The translations under genes were made by a program, and so were the position numbers. From UBA11957 sp963603285 (GTDB lineage: Bacteria > Bacillota > Clostridia > Lachnospirales > Lachnospiraceae), in the NCBI GenBank assembly GCA_963603285.1, contig CAVCMG010000001.1, forward strand, positions 86,542-150,541: DNA of 64,000 nt, in the 5' to 3' direction. Below the pieces are notes generated by a model. That model was not told where the DNA came from. It worked only from the letters and a program-made list of their open reading frames with translations, and searched no databases. How positions within the stretch are numbered: the stretch's first letter is position 1; every line of letters begins with the position of its first letter. This document shows positions 51,895-60,960 of this stretch, in pieces.

Positions 51895-53166
51895 ATGATG
51901 AAGAAAGAAATGATTGCCATGTTGCTTGCCGGCGGGCAGGGAAGCCGTCTGGGTGTTCTGACGGAGAAGGTAGCCAAGCCAGCAGTAGCATTTGGCGGAA
52001 AGTATCGTATTATCGATTTTCCACTTTCCAACTGTATCAATTCCGGTGTGGATACCGTTGGCGTGCTGACACAGTATCAGCCGCTTCGTTTAAATACACA
52101 TATCGGTATCGGTATTCCGTGGGATCTGGACAAGAATGAGGGCGGCGTTACGATCCTGTCACCCTACGAAAAGAACGGCGGAGCCGAGTGGTTCGCCGGT
52201 ACTGCGGATGCGATCTACCAGAATATCGCGTACATGGAGCAGTACAATCCGGACTATGTCCTGATCCTGTCCGGTGACCATATCTACAAGATGGATTACG
52301 AGGTGATGCTCGATTACCATAAAGCCAACAAGGCGGATCTGACCATCGCCTGTATGCCGGTGCCGATCGAGGAGGCCAGCCGTTTCGGCGTTATGATTAC
52401 CGATGGCAACGGCCGCGTGACCGATTTCGAAGAAAAACCGGCCAAGCCCCGCAGCAATCTGGCCAATATGGGTATCTATATCTTCAGCTGGCCGGTATTA
52501 AAGAAAGCGTTCGAGGAGATGAAGGGTACGCCGAACCTTGATTTCGGTTTCCATATCCTGCCATACTTACGTGACCACGGCAGCCGTATGTATGCCTATG
52601 AGTTCAATGGCTACTGGAAGGATGTCGGTACGCTGGGCTCCTACTGGGAAGCCAATATGGAGCTGATCGATATCATTCCGGAGTTCAATCTGTACGAGGA
52701 GTTCTGGAAGATCTACACCAAGTCCGACATTATCCGTCCGCAGTATGTGGGCAACAATGCCGTGATCGACCGCAGCCTGATCAGTGAAGGCTGTGATATC
52801 GAAGGTGAGGTACATAATTCCGTGATCGGCGTCAATGTCACCATCGAAGAAGGAGCCGTTGTGCGTGATTCCATCATCATGGGCGGCGCTGTGATCAAAA
52901 AGGGCTGCAAGCTTGAAAAGGCTATTATCGCTGAGAATGTTATTGTTGGCGAGAATGTTGTCATGGGCGAAGGCCCGGAGGCCGAAAATGTCCTGAAACC
53001 GAAGGTATATGCCTTTGGTCTGGTAACCATCGGAGAGAATTCCGTGATTCCGGACAATGTTAAGATCGGTAAGAACACCGCGATCAGGGGTGTGACCACC
53101 GCAGAGGATTACCCGGACGGCGAGCTGCCGGCAGGTGGAGTAATTGTTAAGGAGGATGGCAAGTAG
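51895..53166 (+). CDS. glgC: Glucose-1-phosphate adenylyltransferase
   Basis: Makes ADP-glucose for glycogen. 423 aa. LLAGGQGSRLGVLTEKVAKPAVAFGGKYR is the nucleotide-binding and activator start, then GTADAIYQN, LSGDHIYKMDY, FEEKPAKPRS and YWKDVGTLGSYWEANM. The C-terminal left-handed beta helix is present. The start could be either of two adjacent ATG codons. Two bases separate it from glgD. Confidence 0.96.
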   Translation: MMKKEMIAMLLAGGQGSRLGVLTEKVAKPAVAFGGKYRIIDFPLSNCINSGVDTVGVLTQYQPLRLNTHIGIGIPWDLDKNEGGVTILSPYEKNGGAEWFAGTADAIYQNIAYMEQYNPDYVLILSGDHIYKMDYEVMLDYHKANKADLTIACMPVPIEEASRFGVMITDGNGRVTDFEEKPAKPRSNLANMGIYIFSWPVLKKAFEEMKGTPNLDFGFHILPYLRDHGSRMYAYEFNGYWKDVGTLGSYWEANMELIDIIPEFNLYEEFWKIYTKSDIIRPQYVGNNAVIDRSLISEGCDIEGEVHNSVIGVNVTIEEGAVVRDSIIMGGAVIKKGCKLEKAIIAENVIVGENVVMGEGPEAENVLKPKVYAFGLVTIGENSVIPDNVKIGKNTAIRGVTTAEDYPDGELPAGGVIVKEDGK

Positions 53167-53168
53167 GC

Positions 53169-54281
53169 ATGAGAGCATTAGGCATAATTTTAGCAGGCGG
53201 CAATAATAATAAAATGCGCGAACTGTCAAACAAAAGGGCCATCGCAGCGATGCCGGTAGCGGGCAGCTACAGAAGCATCGACTTTGCGCTGAGCAATATG
53301 ACCAATTCCCGTATCCAGCGAGTTGCGGTACTGACACAGTACAATGCGCGTTCCTTAAATGAACATTTAAGCTCATCCAAATGGTGGGATTTTGGTCGTA
53401 AACAGGGAGGTCTGTATCTGTTCACACCGACGGTCACCGCGTCCAACAGCTGGTGGTACAGAGGTACAGCGGATGCGATCTACCAGAATCTCGAATGGTT
53501 AAAGAGAAGCCATGAGCCATACGTTGTCATCGCTTCCGGCGACGGCATCTACAAGCTCGATTACAATAAGGTACTGGAGTACCATATCGCCAAACGTGCG
53601 GATATCACGGTCGTATGTACGGAGCTTGAGGGGGATGTGACCCGCTTTGGCTGCGTCAAGATGAACGAGGACGGACGTATCGAAGAGTTTGAGGAGAAGC
53701 CGATGGTGGCTATGACCAATACGGTTTCCACAGGTATCTATGTGATCCGCCGTCGTCAGCTGATCGAGCTGATCGAAAGAAGCGCCCAGGAAGAGCGTTT
53801 CGATTTCGTCAAGGATATCCTGATCCGTTACAAGAATCTCAAACGGATCTACGGCTACAAGATGGACAGCTACTGGAGCAATATCTCCACAGTAGAGTCC
53901 TATTACAAGACCAATATGGACTTCCTTAAAAAGGATGTCCGTGATTACTTCTTCCACGAGGGCAGCAAGGTTATGTCCGTTGTCGATGATCTGCCACCGG
54001 CCAAATACAATCCGGGCAGTGATGTCCACAACAGTCTGATCGCCAGCGGCTGTATCATCAACGGCAGCGTGGAAAATTCTGTATTGTTCAAAGATGTCTA
54101 TGTAGGAAATAACTGCGTGATCAAGAATTCCATCATTCTCAACGATGTATATCTGGGTGATAATACCCACATCGAAAACTGTATCGTGGAATCCAGAGAT
54201 ACGATCCGCGCCAATTCCTACTTCTGCGGCGAAGACGGTGTAAAGATCGTCATCGAGGAAAACGAGAGATTTCCGCTGTAA
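53169..54281 (+). CDS. glgD: Glucose-1-phosphate adenylyltransferase regulatory subunit
   Basis: 370 aa GlgC paralogue. It keeps the fold (RAIAAMPVAGSYRSIDFALSNM, GTADAIYQNLEWLKR, ASGDGIYKLDY, FEEKPMVAMTN) but the start reads LAGGNNNKMRELSNKRA, so the usual GGxGxRL loop and neighbouring catalytic residues are altered. In Firmicutes GlgD forms a mixed enzyme with GlgC and modulates it. Co-transcribed with glgC. Confidence 0.94.
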   Translation: MRALGIILAGGNNNKMRELSNKRAIAAMPVAGSYRSIDFALSNMTNSRIQRVAVLTQYNARSLNEHLSSSKWWDFGRKQGGLYLFTPTVTASNSWWYRGTADAIYQNLEWLKRSHEPYVVIASGDGIYKLDYNKVLEYHIAKRADITVVCTELEGDVTRFGCVKMNEDGRIEEFEEKPMVAMTNTVSTGIYVIRRRQLIELIERSAQEERFDFVKDILIRYKNLKRIYGYKMDSYWSNISTVESYYKTNMDFLKKDVRDYFFHEGSKVMSVVDDLPPAKYNPGSDVHNSLIASGCIINGSVENSVLFKDVYVGNNCVIKNSIILNDVYLGDNTHIENCIVESRDTIRANSYFCGEDGVKIVIEENERFPL

Positions 54282-54472
54282 GATAAGCCGCATACCATAG
54301 TCGCTTTCCGGTACAGAATATTGTACCAGGGGAGCGGATCGCCTGAGGGATACGAACGTCTTTCCCACAGGCGCAGAAAAATATGGTGTGCAAGGGGAAG
54401 ACGATCGTTTCCATGATAGCAAAATGTTTGGGGGGAAACATCCGGATACGGGAAATCCGGATGGAAGAATAT

Positions 54473-54754
54473 ATGAATATCACAGATGTCAGAGTTCGCA
54501 AAGTAGCCAGAAACAGCAAGATGAAAGCGGTGGTGTCGATCACGATCGATGATGTGTTTGTCGTACATGATATCAAGGTCATCGAGGGCGACAAGGGACT
54601 GTTTATCGCGATGCCGAGCCGCAAAGCTGCCGATGGTGAGTACAAGGATATCGCACATCCGATCAATTCCGAAACCCGCAATGATCTGCAGGAGCTGATC
54701 CTGCGAAAGTATCAGGAGGCCATGGAAGAAGAGGATACAGCAGGCGAACTGTAA
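54473..54754 (+). CDS. spoVG: Regulatory protein SpoVG
   Basis: 93-aa nucleic-acid-binding protein: MNITDVRVRKVARNSKMKAVVSITIDD, then VIEGDKGLFIAMPSRK and DIAHPINSETR are the hallmark. ATG 54473 follows ATGGAAGAATAT; an ATG four codons earlier is also possible. SpoVG influences sporulation, envelope and virulence genes in Firmicutes. Single gene with its own terminator. Confidence 0.95.
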   Translation: MNITDVRVRKVARNSKMKAVVSITIDDVFVVHDIKVIEGDKGLFIAMPSRKAADGEYKDIAHPINSETRNDLQELILRKYQEAMEEEDTAGEL

Positions 54755-54767
54755 AATGCAAAGGAAT

Positions 54768-54807
54768 ACGTGGTGTGGATCTGTCAGAGGATCTGCACCA
54801 CGTTTTA
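54768..54807 (+). terminator. Terminator of spoVG
   Basis: ACGTGGTG-GGATC (54768-54781) against GATC-TGCACCACGT (54790-54803), then TTTTA. Confidence 0.8.
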
Positions 54808-54872
54808 CGTTGCCAGCGCGCGCCGGATACTATATAGTATAGGAAGAAGATCTGACTTAAGGAGGAAAAAGG

Positions 54873-56252
54873 ATGCAGCTGCCGGAAGAATTTGCGAAAC
54901 GGATGAAACAGATGCTCGGGGAGGAAAGCGAAGCTTTTTTTGCCGGGTATGAAAGGGAGCGGGTGTACGGTCTGCGTGTCAACACAGCCAAGATTTCGCC
55001 GGAAGAGTTTGAACGTCTGGCCCCCTTTTCGCTGAAACGGATTCCATGGGTCGAAAACGGCTTCTTTTATGATCCGGAGGATCAGCCGACGAAGCATCCC
55101 TACTATTTTGCCGGACTGTATTATATGCAGGAGCCCAGCGCCATGACACCGGCGTCGAGACTGCCGGTACAGCCGGGAGAATGTGTGCTGGATCTGTGTG
55201 CGGCGCCGGGCGGCAAGGCGACGGAGCTTGGCACCAGACTCAAAGGGCAGGGCCTTTTAGTGGCAAACGATATCAGCGCGCCGCGTATGAAGGCGCTGTT
55301 AAAGAATGTGGAGGTGGCCGGTATTCCAAACGCCTTTCTGACCAACGAGGATCCGGCACGGCTGGCACAGGTCTTTCCGGAGTTCTTTGACAAAATTCTG
55401 GTGGATGCACCATGCTCGGGCGAAGGAATGTTTCGGAAAGAACCGGCGGTGATGGAGGCGTGGACACCGGACAAGCCCGATATGTGTGCCGGTATGCAGC
55501 GTCCGATCCTGGATGCGGCGGTGCAGATGTTAAAGCCGGGCGGCTGGCTTTTGTATTCGACCTGTACCTTTTCGGCACAGGAAAACGAGCAGCAGATTGC
55601 CAGAGTCCTTTCCCTGTATCCGGAATTTACGCTGGAAGAGATCCGGCCATGGTACGAGGGCTTTGCACCGGGGCGTCCCCAGTGGGCCGATGGAAACGCT
55701 GCGCTGACGAAGACCGTGCGCATCTGGCCGCAGTATATGGACGGCGAGGGCCATTATCTGGCTCTGCTCAGAAAGCAGGGAGAGGCGGGCGTGTCCCCTG
55801 CCACCGGTGAGAGCTGTCAGCTGGATAAACAGCAGGCAAAGGCGCTGGAGGATTTCTTTCAGGATGTGAAGGGCAGCCGTGAGGGGTATGCGCTGGATAT
55901 CCGTAAGGGCATGGTGTATGCGGTTCCGAAGCTTTTACCCAGGGTGCGGGGTGTGAAGTTTGTCCGCAACGGTCTGCTTCTTGGTGAGATCAAAAAAGAT
56001 CGGTTTGAGCCGTCACAGCCGCTGGCCATGGCGCTGACAAAGGAGGCGTATGCGGCTGTCATCGATCTTCCGGCAACGGATGAGAGAGTCCGGCGGTATC
56101 TGAAGGGTGAGACGATCCTGATCGACGAGAGCGAGGCCGTCCGTCAAAAGGGATGGCAGCTGGTCTGTGTCGATGGCTATCCTCTGGGATGGGGCAAGCT
56201 GGTGGGAGGCATATTGAAGAATAAATTCCTTTCCGGCTGGCGTATGCATTGA
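54873..56252 (+). CDS. RsmF/RsmB-type rRNA m5C methyltransferase
   Basis: 459 aa SAM-dependent RNA cytosine methyltransferase. SAM loop LDLCAAPGGKATEL, NDISAPRMK, the proline-cysteine pair DAPCSGEGMFRK and the catalytic YSTCTFSAQENE. After the catalytic domain it has an additional C-terminal part (SSV-like GYALDIRKGMVYAVPKLLP..., GLLLGEIKKDRFEPSQPLAMAL) like RsmF/YebU, which suggests 16S C1407-type activity. RBS TTAAGGAGGAAAAAGG. Confidence 0.9.
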   Translation: MQLPEEFAKRMKQMLGEESEAFFAGYERERVYGLRVNTAKISPEEFERLAPFSLKRIPWVENGFFYDPEDQPTKHPYYFAGLYYMQEPSAMTPASRLPVQPGECVLDLCAAPGGKATELGTRLKGQGLLVANDISAPRMKALLKNVEVAGIPNAFLTNEDPARLAQVFPEFFDKILVDAPCSGEGMFRKEPAVMEAWTPDKPDMCAGMQRPILDAAVQMLKPGGWLLYSTCTFSAQENEQQIARVLSLYPEFTLEEIRPWYEGFAPGRPQWADGNAALTKTVRIWPQYMDGEGHYLALLRKQGEAGVSPATGESCQLDKQQAKALEDFFQDVKGSREGYALDIRKGMVYAVPKLLPRVRGVKFVRNGLLLGEIKKDRFEPSQPLAMALTKEAYAAVIDLPATDERVRRYLKGETILIDESEAVRQKGWQLVCVDGYPLGWGKLVGGILKNKFLSGWRMH

Positions 56253-56400
56253 TGGAAATATAAGCAAAAGTATAAAAAATACAGCAAAAGCAGACCATCA
56301 GAGGGTTTGATGGCCAAATACAGCAAAAAAAATCAAAAAAATTTAAAAAAAATTGCATTTAGGGCTTTTCTGAAAACGAAAAGCGTTGTAAAATGTAGTC

Positions 56401-56646
56401 CTAAGGATGAACATCCGGATCCGCAGGGGGTATGTACTCCAGCAGGTCTGCGATCGTGCAGTCCAGCGTGGCACAGATACGCGCCAGAACGGCGGTGTCG
56501 AGCCGGGAAATATCGTTGTTGCAGAAATGGTTGATTTGCGTTCGCTGCATTTCTGCACGCTGGGACAGTTTATTTTTGCTGAGCCCTTTTTCTGCCAGCA
56601 GGCGGTCGAGATGAATCTCGACATGTCCAAAATCATATGTTTTCAT
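56401..56646 (-). CDS. Xre-family helix-turn-helix regulator
   Basis: 81 aa from MKTYDFGHVEIHLDRLL, with AAAGGAATGCCT ahead. The HTH is LAEKGLSKNKLSQRAEMQRTQINHFCNNDISRLDTAVLARICATLDCTIADLLEY, a complete Cro/CI-type domain with little else. Target unknown. It is convergent with the rsmF-type gene and divergent from the BlaI-like gene. Confidence 0.88.
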   Translation of the reverse strand: MKTYDFGHVEIHLDRLLAEKGLSKNKLSQRAEMQRTQINHFCNNDISRLDTAVLARICATLDCTIADLLEYIPPADPDVHP

Positions 56647-56798
56647 AGGCATTCCTTTCTTTTTGGGGAAACAGTTGCGGACAATGCCATGTAAACAGTG
56701 TAAGAAAATATTGGAAGAAAAATAAGTTCACAGAAGTATTGTCCTACATGTAGCAGGTGTATTATAATAGACCTATCACAAGATGAAGGAGAGTGGGT

Positions 56799-57122
56799 AT
56801 GGAAAGACTGACCAACAGTGAAATGGAAATCATGCGTCTCGTATGGGGCAATGGCGGTGAGATCGCCGAAACAGATCTGAGACAGGAATTACACACCAAA
56901 AAGGGAGAAGTTTACGCCAGAACGACACTGGCTACCTTCCTGATGAAGATTGAACAGAAAAAGTATATCCGCAAGGAGCGCAGAGGCCGTAACAGCTATG
57001 TGATCGCACTGGTACCGGCAGATGCTTTTGTGGAAGAGAGACTTGCCGAGCTGTTTAATGATTTCTGCCTGAAGGACAAAGAGCGGTTTGGCAGCCTTGT
57101 GGAGCGTGTTCTGGGAAAATGA
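56799..57122 (+). CDS. BlaI/CopY-like winged-helix regulator upstream of asnA
   Basis: 107 aa from ATG 56799; a GTG two codons earlier is part of the GGAGAGTGGGT ribosome site. LTNSEMEIMRLVWGNGG and RTTLATFLMKIEQKKYIRKERRGRNS match the BlaI fold, but it is distant from the two module repressors. No M56 protease is next to it. Its stop overlaps the asnA start (ATGA), so it is translated with asnA and may regulate that operon. Confidence 0.85.
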   Translation: MERLTNSEMEIMRLVWGNGGEIAETDLRQELHTKKGEVYARTTLATFLMKIEQKKYIRKERRGRNSYVIALVPADAFVEERLAELFNDFCLKDKERFGSLVERVLGK

Positions 57123-58129
57123 GTAAACTGATCATACCAAACAACTATACCTCCGCACTGGATCTGTACGACACCCAGGTTGCGATCAAGATGGTAAAGG
57201 ATTATTTCCAGCAGGCGCTGACAACCAGATTAAAGCTTCTGCGTGTGACCGCACCGCTTTTCGTTGATCCGCATTCCGGTCTCAACGACAACTTAAACGG
57301 CGTTGAGCGGCCGGTCAGCTTCGATATTAAGGAGCAGGACGGTGCGGAGGCAGAGATCGTACATTCTCTGGCCAAATGGAAGCGTTATGCCTTAAAGAAA
57401 TACGGCTTTGCCCATGGCAAGGGACTGTATACGGATATGAATGCGATCCGTCGTGATGAGGAGACCGACAATATCCATTCGATCTATGTGGATCAGTGGG
57501 ACTGGGAAAAGATCATCACAAAGGAGGAGCGTACTGTCGATTATTTAAAATCTGTCGTACGCAACGTCTACAAAGCCCTGAAGGCTACCGAGACGTACAT
57601 GTCTCTGCAGTATGATTATATCGAGGAGATCCTGCCGACGGAGATTTCTTTTATCACGACACAGGAGCTCGAGGATATGTATCCGGACTGCACGCCAAAG
57701 GAGCGCGAGTATCGTATAGCGAAGCTAAAAGGTGCTGTATTTATCATGCAGATCGGTGACAAGCTGGCTTCCGGACAGAAGCATGACGGCCGCGCGCCGG
57801 ATTATGACGACTGGAAGTTAAACGGTGATATCATCGTATATTATCCGGTGCTGGATATTGCGCTGGAGCTTTCCTCCATGGGTATCCGTGTAGACGAGGA
57901 CAGCTTAAAGGAACAGCTGGAAAAGGCCGGCTGCCCGGAACGCGCTGAACTGCCGTTCCAGAAAGCCATCCTTGAAAAACGGCTGCCCTACACAGTCGGC
58001 GGCGGTATCGGCCAGTCCCGTATCTGTATGTTCTATCTCAGAAAGGCCCACATCGGCGAAGTCCAGGCTTCGATGTGGCCGGAAGAGACGATGAAAGAGA
58101 TGGAGACTGCGGGGATTAAGCTGCTGTAA
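57119..58129 (+). CDS. asnA: Aspartate-ammonia ligase
   Basis: Makes asparagine from aspartate and ammonia. 336 aa, the AsnA length. LDLYDTQVAIKMVKDYF, VTAPLFVDPHSGLNDNLNGVERPVSFDI, GLYTDMNAIRRDEE and VGGGIGQSRICMF are diagnostic. Starts by ATGA overlap with the BlaI-like gene. With GatCAB elsewhere in the window the cell has a free-asparagine route and probably a tRNA-bound one. Confidence 0.96.
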   Translation: MSKLIIPNNYTSALDLYDTQVAIKMVKDYFQQALTTRLKLLRVTAPLFVDPHSGLNDNLNGVERPVSFDIKEQDGAEAEIVHSLAKWKRYALKKYGFAHGKGLYTDMNAIRRDEETDNIHSIYVDQWDWEKIITKEERTVDYLKSVVRNVYKALKATETYMSLQYDYIEEILPTEISFITTQELEDMYPDCTPKEREYRIAKLKGAVFIMQIGDKLASGQKHDGRAPDYDDWKLNGDIIVYYPVLDIALELSSMGIRVDEDSLKEQLEKAGCPERAELPFQKAILEKRLPYTVGGGIGQSRICMFYLRKAHIGEVQASMWPEETMKEMETAGIKLL

Positions 58130-58156
58130 GTGGCGAAAGTAATACAAATAGAATAT

Positions 58157-58201
58157 AAAACAAGGGGCTGACCGGTGAGAGGTCAGCCCCTTGTTTTATA
58201 G
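58157..58201. terminator. Perfect-stem terminator after asnA
   Basis: Seventeen-base perfect stem (58157-58173 with 58181-58197), TTTTA on the right and A run on the left, so it can serve both asnA and the convergent M56 remnant. Confidence 0.85.
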
Positions 58202-58218
58202 GTAAAGGTTCAAAATAA

Positions 58219-59215
58219 TTATTTATGTGGACAATTAGTATAAGTAGCTGTATTAATAAGCTTTCGACTTTTGATTGTCTGACAGATGGTGCAGCACATA
58301 ACATTATATTTTTTGACTACACAACCACCTGTTTTGTTTTTGTTATGCGTATAAACCGATTTGACAGCATAGGTGTGTTTGCAGTTGGCTCGTGCTTCTA
58401 CAGTATTGGAAAGCAAAGGTTCTGTAGTACCATCATCATTGAGGATGACTTCATCAGCTCCATGAAAATCTATAGTATCTGCATCTGTTTCAAAAGGTGA
58501 TGTGCCGTTTGCGTCAATAATATAAAGCTTGTCGAGTGAATAATCGGGGGTATTTATGAAGCCTGTGACTTCCAGCGGACTATAGGCCCATACGCTAGCA
58601 CTGCCAAAAATAACAGAAATGAGTAATGCCAGTCCGAGAAAGAATGCATAAAATTTTCCATAGTGTGTCGTGGTGTCGGATATGGTATAACTCATGCTGG
58701 TAAATATAGATGTTATCTGCCATATCTTTTTGATTTGCAGGCATAAAAATATGCGGATGCAAAATGCCCAGCGTAAACGGGGTGGAAACTTCTGTATAAA
58801 GCACTTCCTCTGATGGCACAGATTCCTTTTTGTGATAAAACTGGCAAAATTTTTTGTATGTCCGGCGTTGTTGTATAAAAAATAATAAAGAAAAAATACA
58901 GCCAACAGCAAGTGCTACAAACAGCCAGTAGGGAATGAGTAATATTTTCCCGTGGAAAGGAATCTGCAGTTTATAGGAAAAATCAAGCAAAACTTGAGGA
59001 TCTTTAAAAAATGAAAATGGGGGATTAACAGGAATGATGGATGCCGGAAGCACATGGTAAAGAACCTGAACCGGAACCAGATAAAAGAAAACTCCGATTC
59101 GAAGCAGCCAGATACCGTGTATGGCATCGAAAGAATCATGGTAAAACAGGTAAAGTAACAGGCAGAGCAGAACCGGCATACTGCCTGCAATCGTCATCGT
59201 GAATAGTAATGTCAT
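58219..59215 (-). pseudogene. BlaR1-like M56 protease with Cys-rich sensor, internally deleted (module 2)
   Basis: The N-terminal part (59215 to about 58600) has the same membrane segments as module 1 and an intact YIYQHELYHIRHHDTLWKIL zinc motif. It then runs out of frame and stops. The C-terminal part, in another frame, resumes only at FFLGLALLISVIFGSASVWAY and continues through the sensor tail (ANCKHTYAVKSVY, GGCVVKKYNVMCCTIC, NCPHK). Compared with module 1 roughly 60-70 codons (third hydrophobic segment and the MecR1-type loop) are gone, apparently by deletion at a short shared TTTCTT-like sequence. Not functional as one protease. Confidence 0.85.
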
Positions 59216-59216
59216 A

Positions 59217-59594
59217 TCAGAGTCCTTTCAGATAATCCATCAATTCATTTTTCTCTTCTTCTGTGATCTTCTGTCCGCCGGTAAACGCGCTGAGAAAGCT
59301 GGTAATTGAGGAGCCAAAACTGTTGTCAACAACCTGTCGGGCGTACCGATGATGGTAGGCTTCTTTCGTCATAGCCGGGGCATACAGTCGGCGGAAACTG
59401 GGGGCAGTTGTTGTGATAAATCCCTTTTTTGTCAGACGTAACAGAAAGGTGTTTAAAGTCTGCTTTTTCCAATCTTTATGTTCTACCTCAGTAAAGTGCT
59501 GTAAAAGCTGGGCGAACGATTGAGGTTCATGGAGTGTCCACAGATATTCCATGATGTATAGTTCGGTATCACTTAATGTTGAGTCGACTGACAT
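59217..59594 (-). CDS. BlaI/MecI-family repressor (module 2)
   Basis: 125 aa from MSVDSTLSDTELYIMEYLW, ATG 59594 after GGAGGGGATTTTT. Close paralogue of the 37161 gene (shared QTLNTFLLRLTKKGFITT and SFLSAFTGGQKITEEEKNELMDYLKGL). It is divergent from the secreted-protein gene at 59876 and abuts the broken M56 gene. Intact, so it should still repress. Confidence 0.92.
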   Translation of the reverse strand: MSVDSTLSDTELYIMEYLWTLHEPQSFAQLLQHFTEVEHKDWKKQTLNTFLLRLTKKGFITTTAPSFRRLYAPAMTKEAYHHRYARQVVDNSFGSSITSFLSAFTGGQKITEEEKNELMDYLKGL

Positions 59595-59610
59595 AAAAAT
59601 CCCCTCCGTT

Positions 59611-59757
59611 TGTATTACAAAAAGTAGAACATATAAATTATATAAAAACTTGATAGAAAATACAATATGTAAGATATACTGAAATTGATAGAATAAAATT
59701 GGAAAATGTGCGCATTGAAAGAAGAGTAGTGAAATGGTAATGTGAATATGTATTACA
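59611..59757. promoter_or_regulatory. Candidate BlaI operators, module 2
   Basis: Two exact TGTATTACA sequences at 59611-59619 and 59749-59757 bracket the divergent region; a weaker TGTAAGATA lies near 59669. The flanking sequence resembles the module 1 region. Confidence 0.6.
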
Positions 59758-59875
59758 AAAGGAAATACAAAAGCGCTTATGTATAAATTGAGAAATATAT
59801 TCAAAAAAAGAAAAAATTAGCAAGAAAAGTAAATCTTAATGAGTTTATTGGTTTTCAGAAAGGAGATGTTTAAGT

Positions 59876-60960
59876 ATGAAAAAAGTTTGGTTTTTTATTA
59901 TATGTTTGTGCTTATTTGTGCAACCAGTATTTGTGCAAGCAGACGATAAAAATATTACAACGGCATACCAGTTTCCTCTTACTCCAGAGGATAAAGGCTG
60001 GGAAAAATTGTCAACAACTGAAGAAATGGTACAAGCATATCAGATACCAGAAGATATTTTGAAATCTATGACAACAGAAGCAATTGTAGAAACTATTGTA
60101 GATAATCCGTTCTTGATTCAGTACATGGTGTATGATACTACAGAAGATGCACTAGATATGCATTTCGAAGTCTTTAATGTTTATAATGAATTATATTCTC
60201 GCGATGATGTGTTACAAGTACTTAATGAATTATATGAAAATGAATCTGTTGTAACTAATGCCAAAACTGTATCTACCAAATTTTTTAGATTAACTAATTT
60301 GGAGTTGTTAATATCGACAGAATTATATCTGAATGACCAGACAAACCTTCTTACGGCTAATTTTGGAAAGAATACAAACAAAACTATGCAGATTCATCAA
60401 GAAAAAAGTGGTGAAAGATATGATGCGGGAATATATAGCGATTGTAGTGATGGATTTACTTGGTTTGAAGAGAATTTAAAAAATAAAAATAGTCATTCTG
60501 ATTTGGCAAAAATAGCAGAAAGATCCAGCACATCAACGTATGTAAAAACACCAAAGGGTACAAAGGTGAGTGCTATTATATATGATGATATGACTGCCGC
60601 AGAAAAAAAGAAAAAAATGACTTGTATGCATCGTTGTATCCGGCAGCTAAACGAATATATACAGCAACAAAGAAATTTAACTGCCATTCATATGCATGGT
60701 ATTCACAGAAATATAGTACTAATAAATATTGGATAAGAAATCCAAAAGCTTATCGAGAAGATGGAAGCTATACAGTATCAAAAATAGCAGCAAATAGAAA
60801 AGTATGGTATACAAATGGTACGCATTCTGCAATAGTAAGTTATTACAATAATGGAACCACTTTGTATACTTCTAAATGGGGATCATATGGTCTTTATTCT
60901 CACGCACCGACATATGGTCCGCCATTTGGATATAAGCAAGGAGTAAAATATTATAAATGA
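59876..60960 (+). CDS. Secreted protein with C-terminal Cys/His domain, read across a frameshift site
   Basis: RBS AAAGGAGATGTTTAAGT. Signal peptide KKVWFFIICLCLFVQPVFVQA. The zero frame ends at 60736 as a 286-aa product with an unrelated tail. At 60604-60610 lies A-AAA-AAG in the correct phase; a -1 shift continues through KNDLYASLYPAAKRIYTATKKF to a stop at 60960, giving 361 aa. The N-terminal half (QIPEDILKSMTTEAIVETIVDNPFLIQYMVYD) is paralogous to the next protein. The C-terminal part has NCHSYAW, THSAIV and SKWGSYGLYSH, which looks like a Cys-His hydrolase of NlpC/P60 or CHAP style (inference). Either programmed frameshifting or a homopolymer mutation. Confidence 0.7.
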
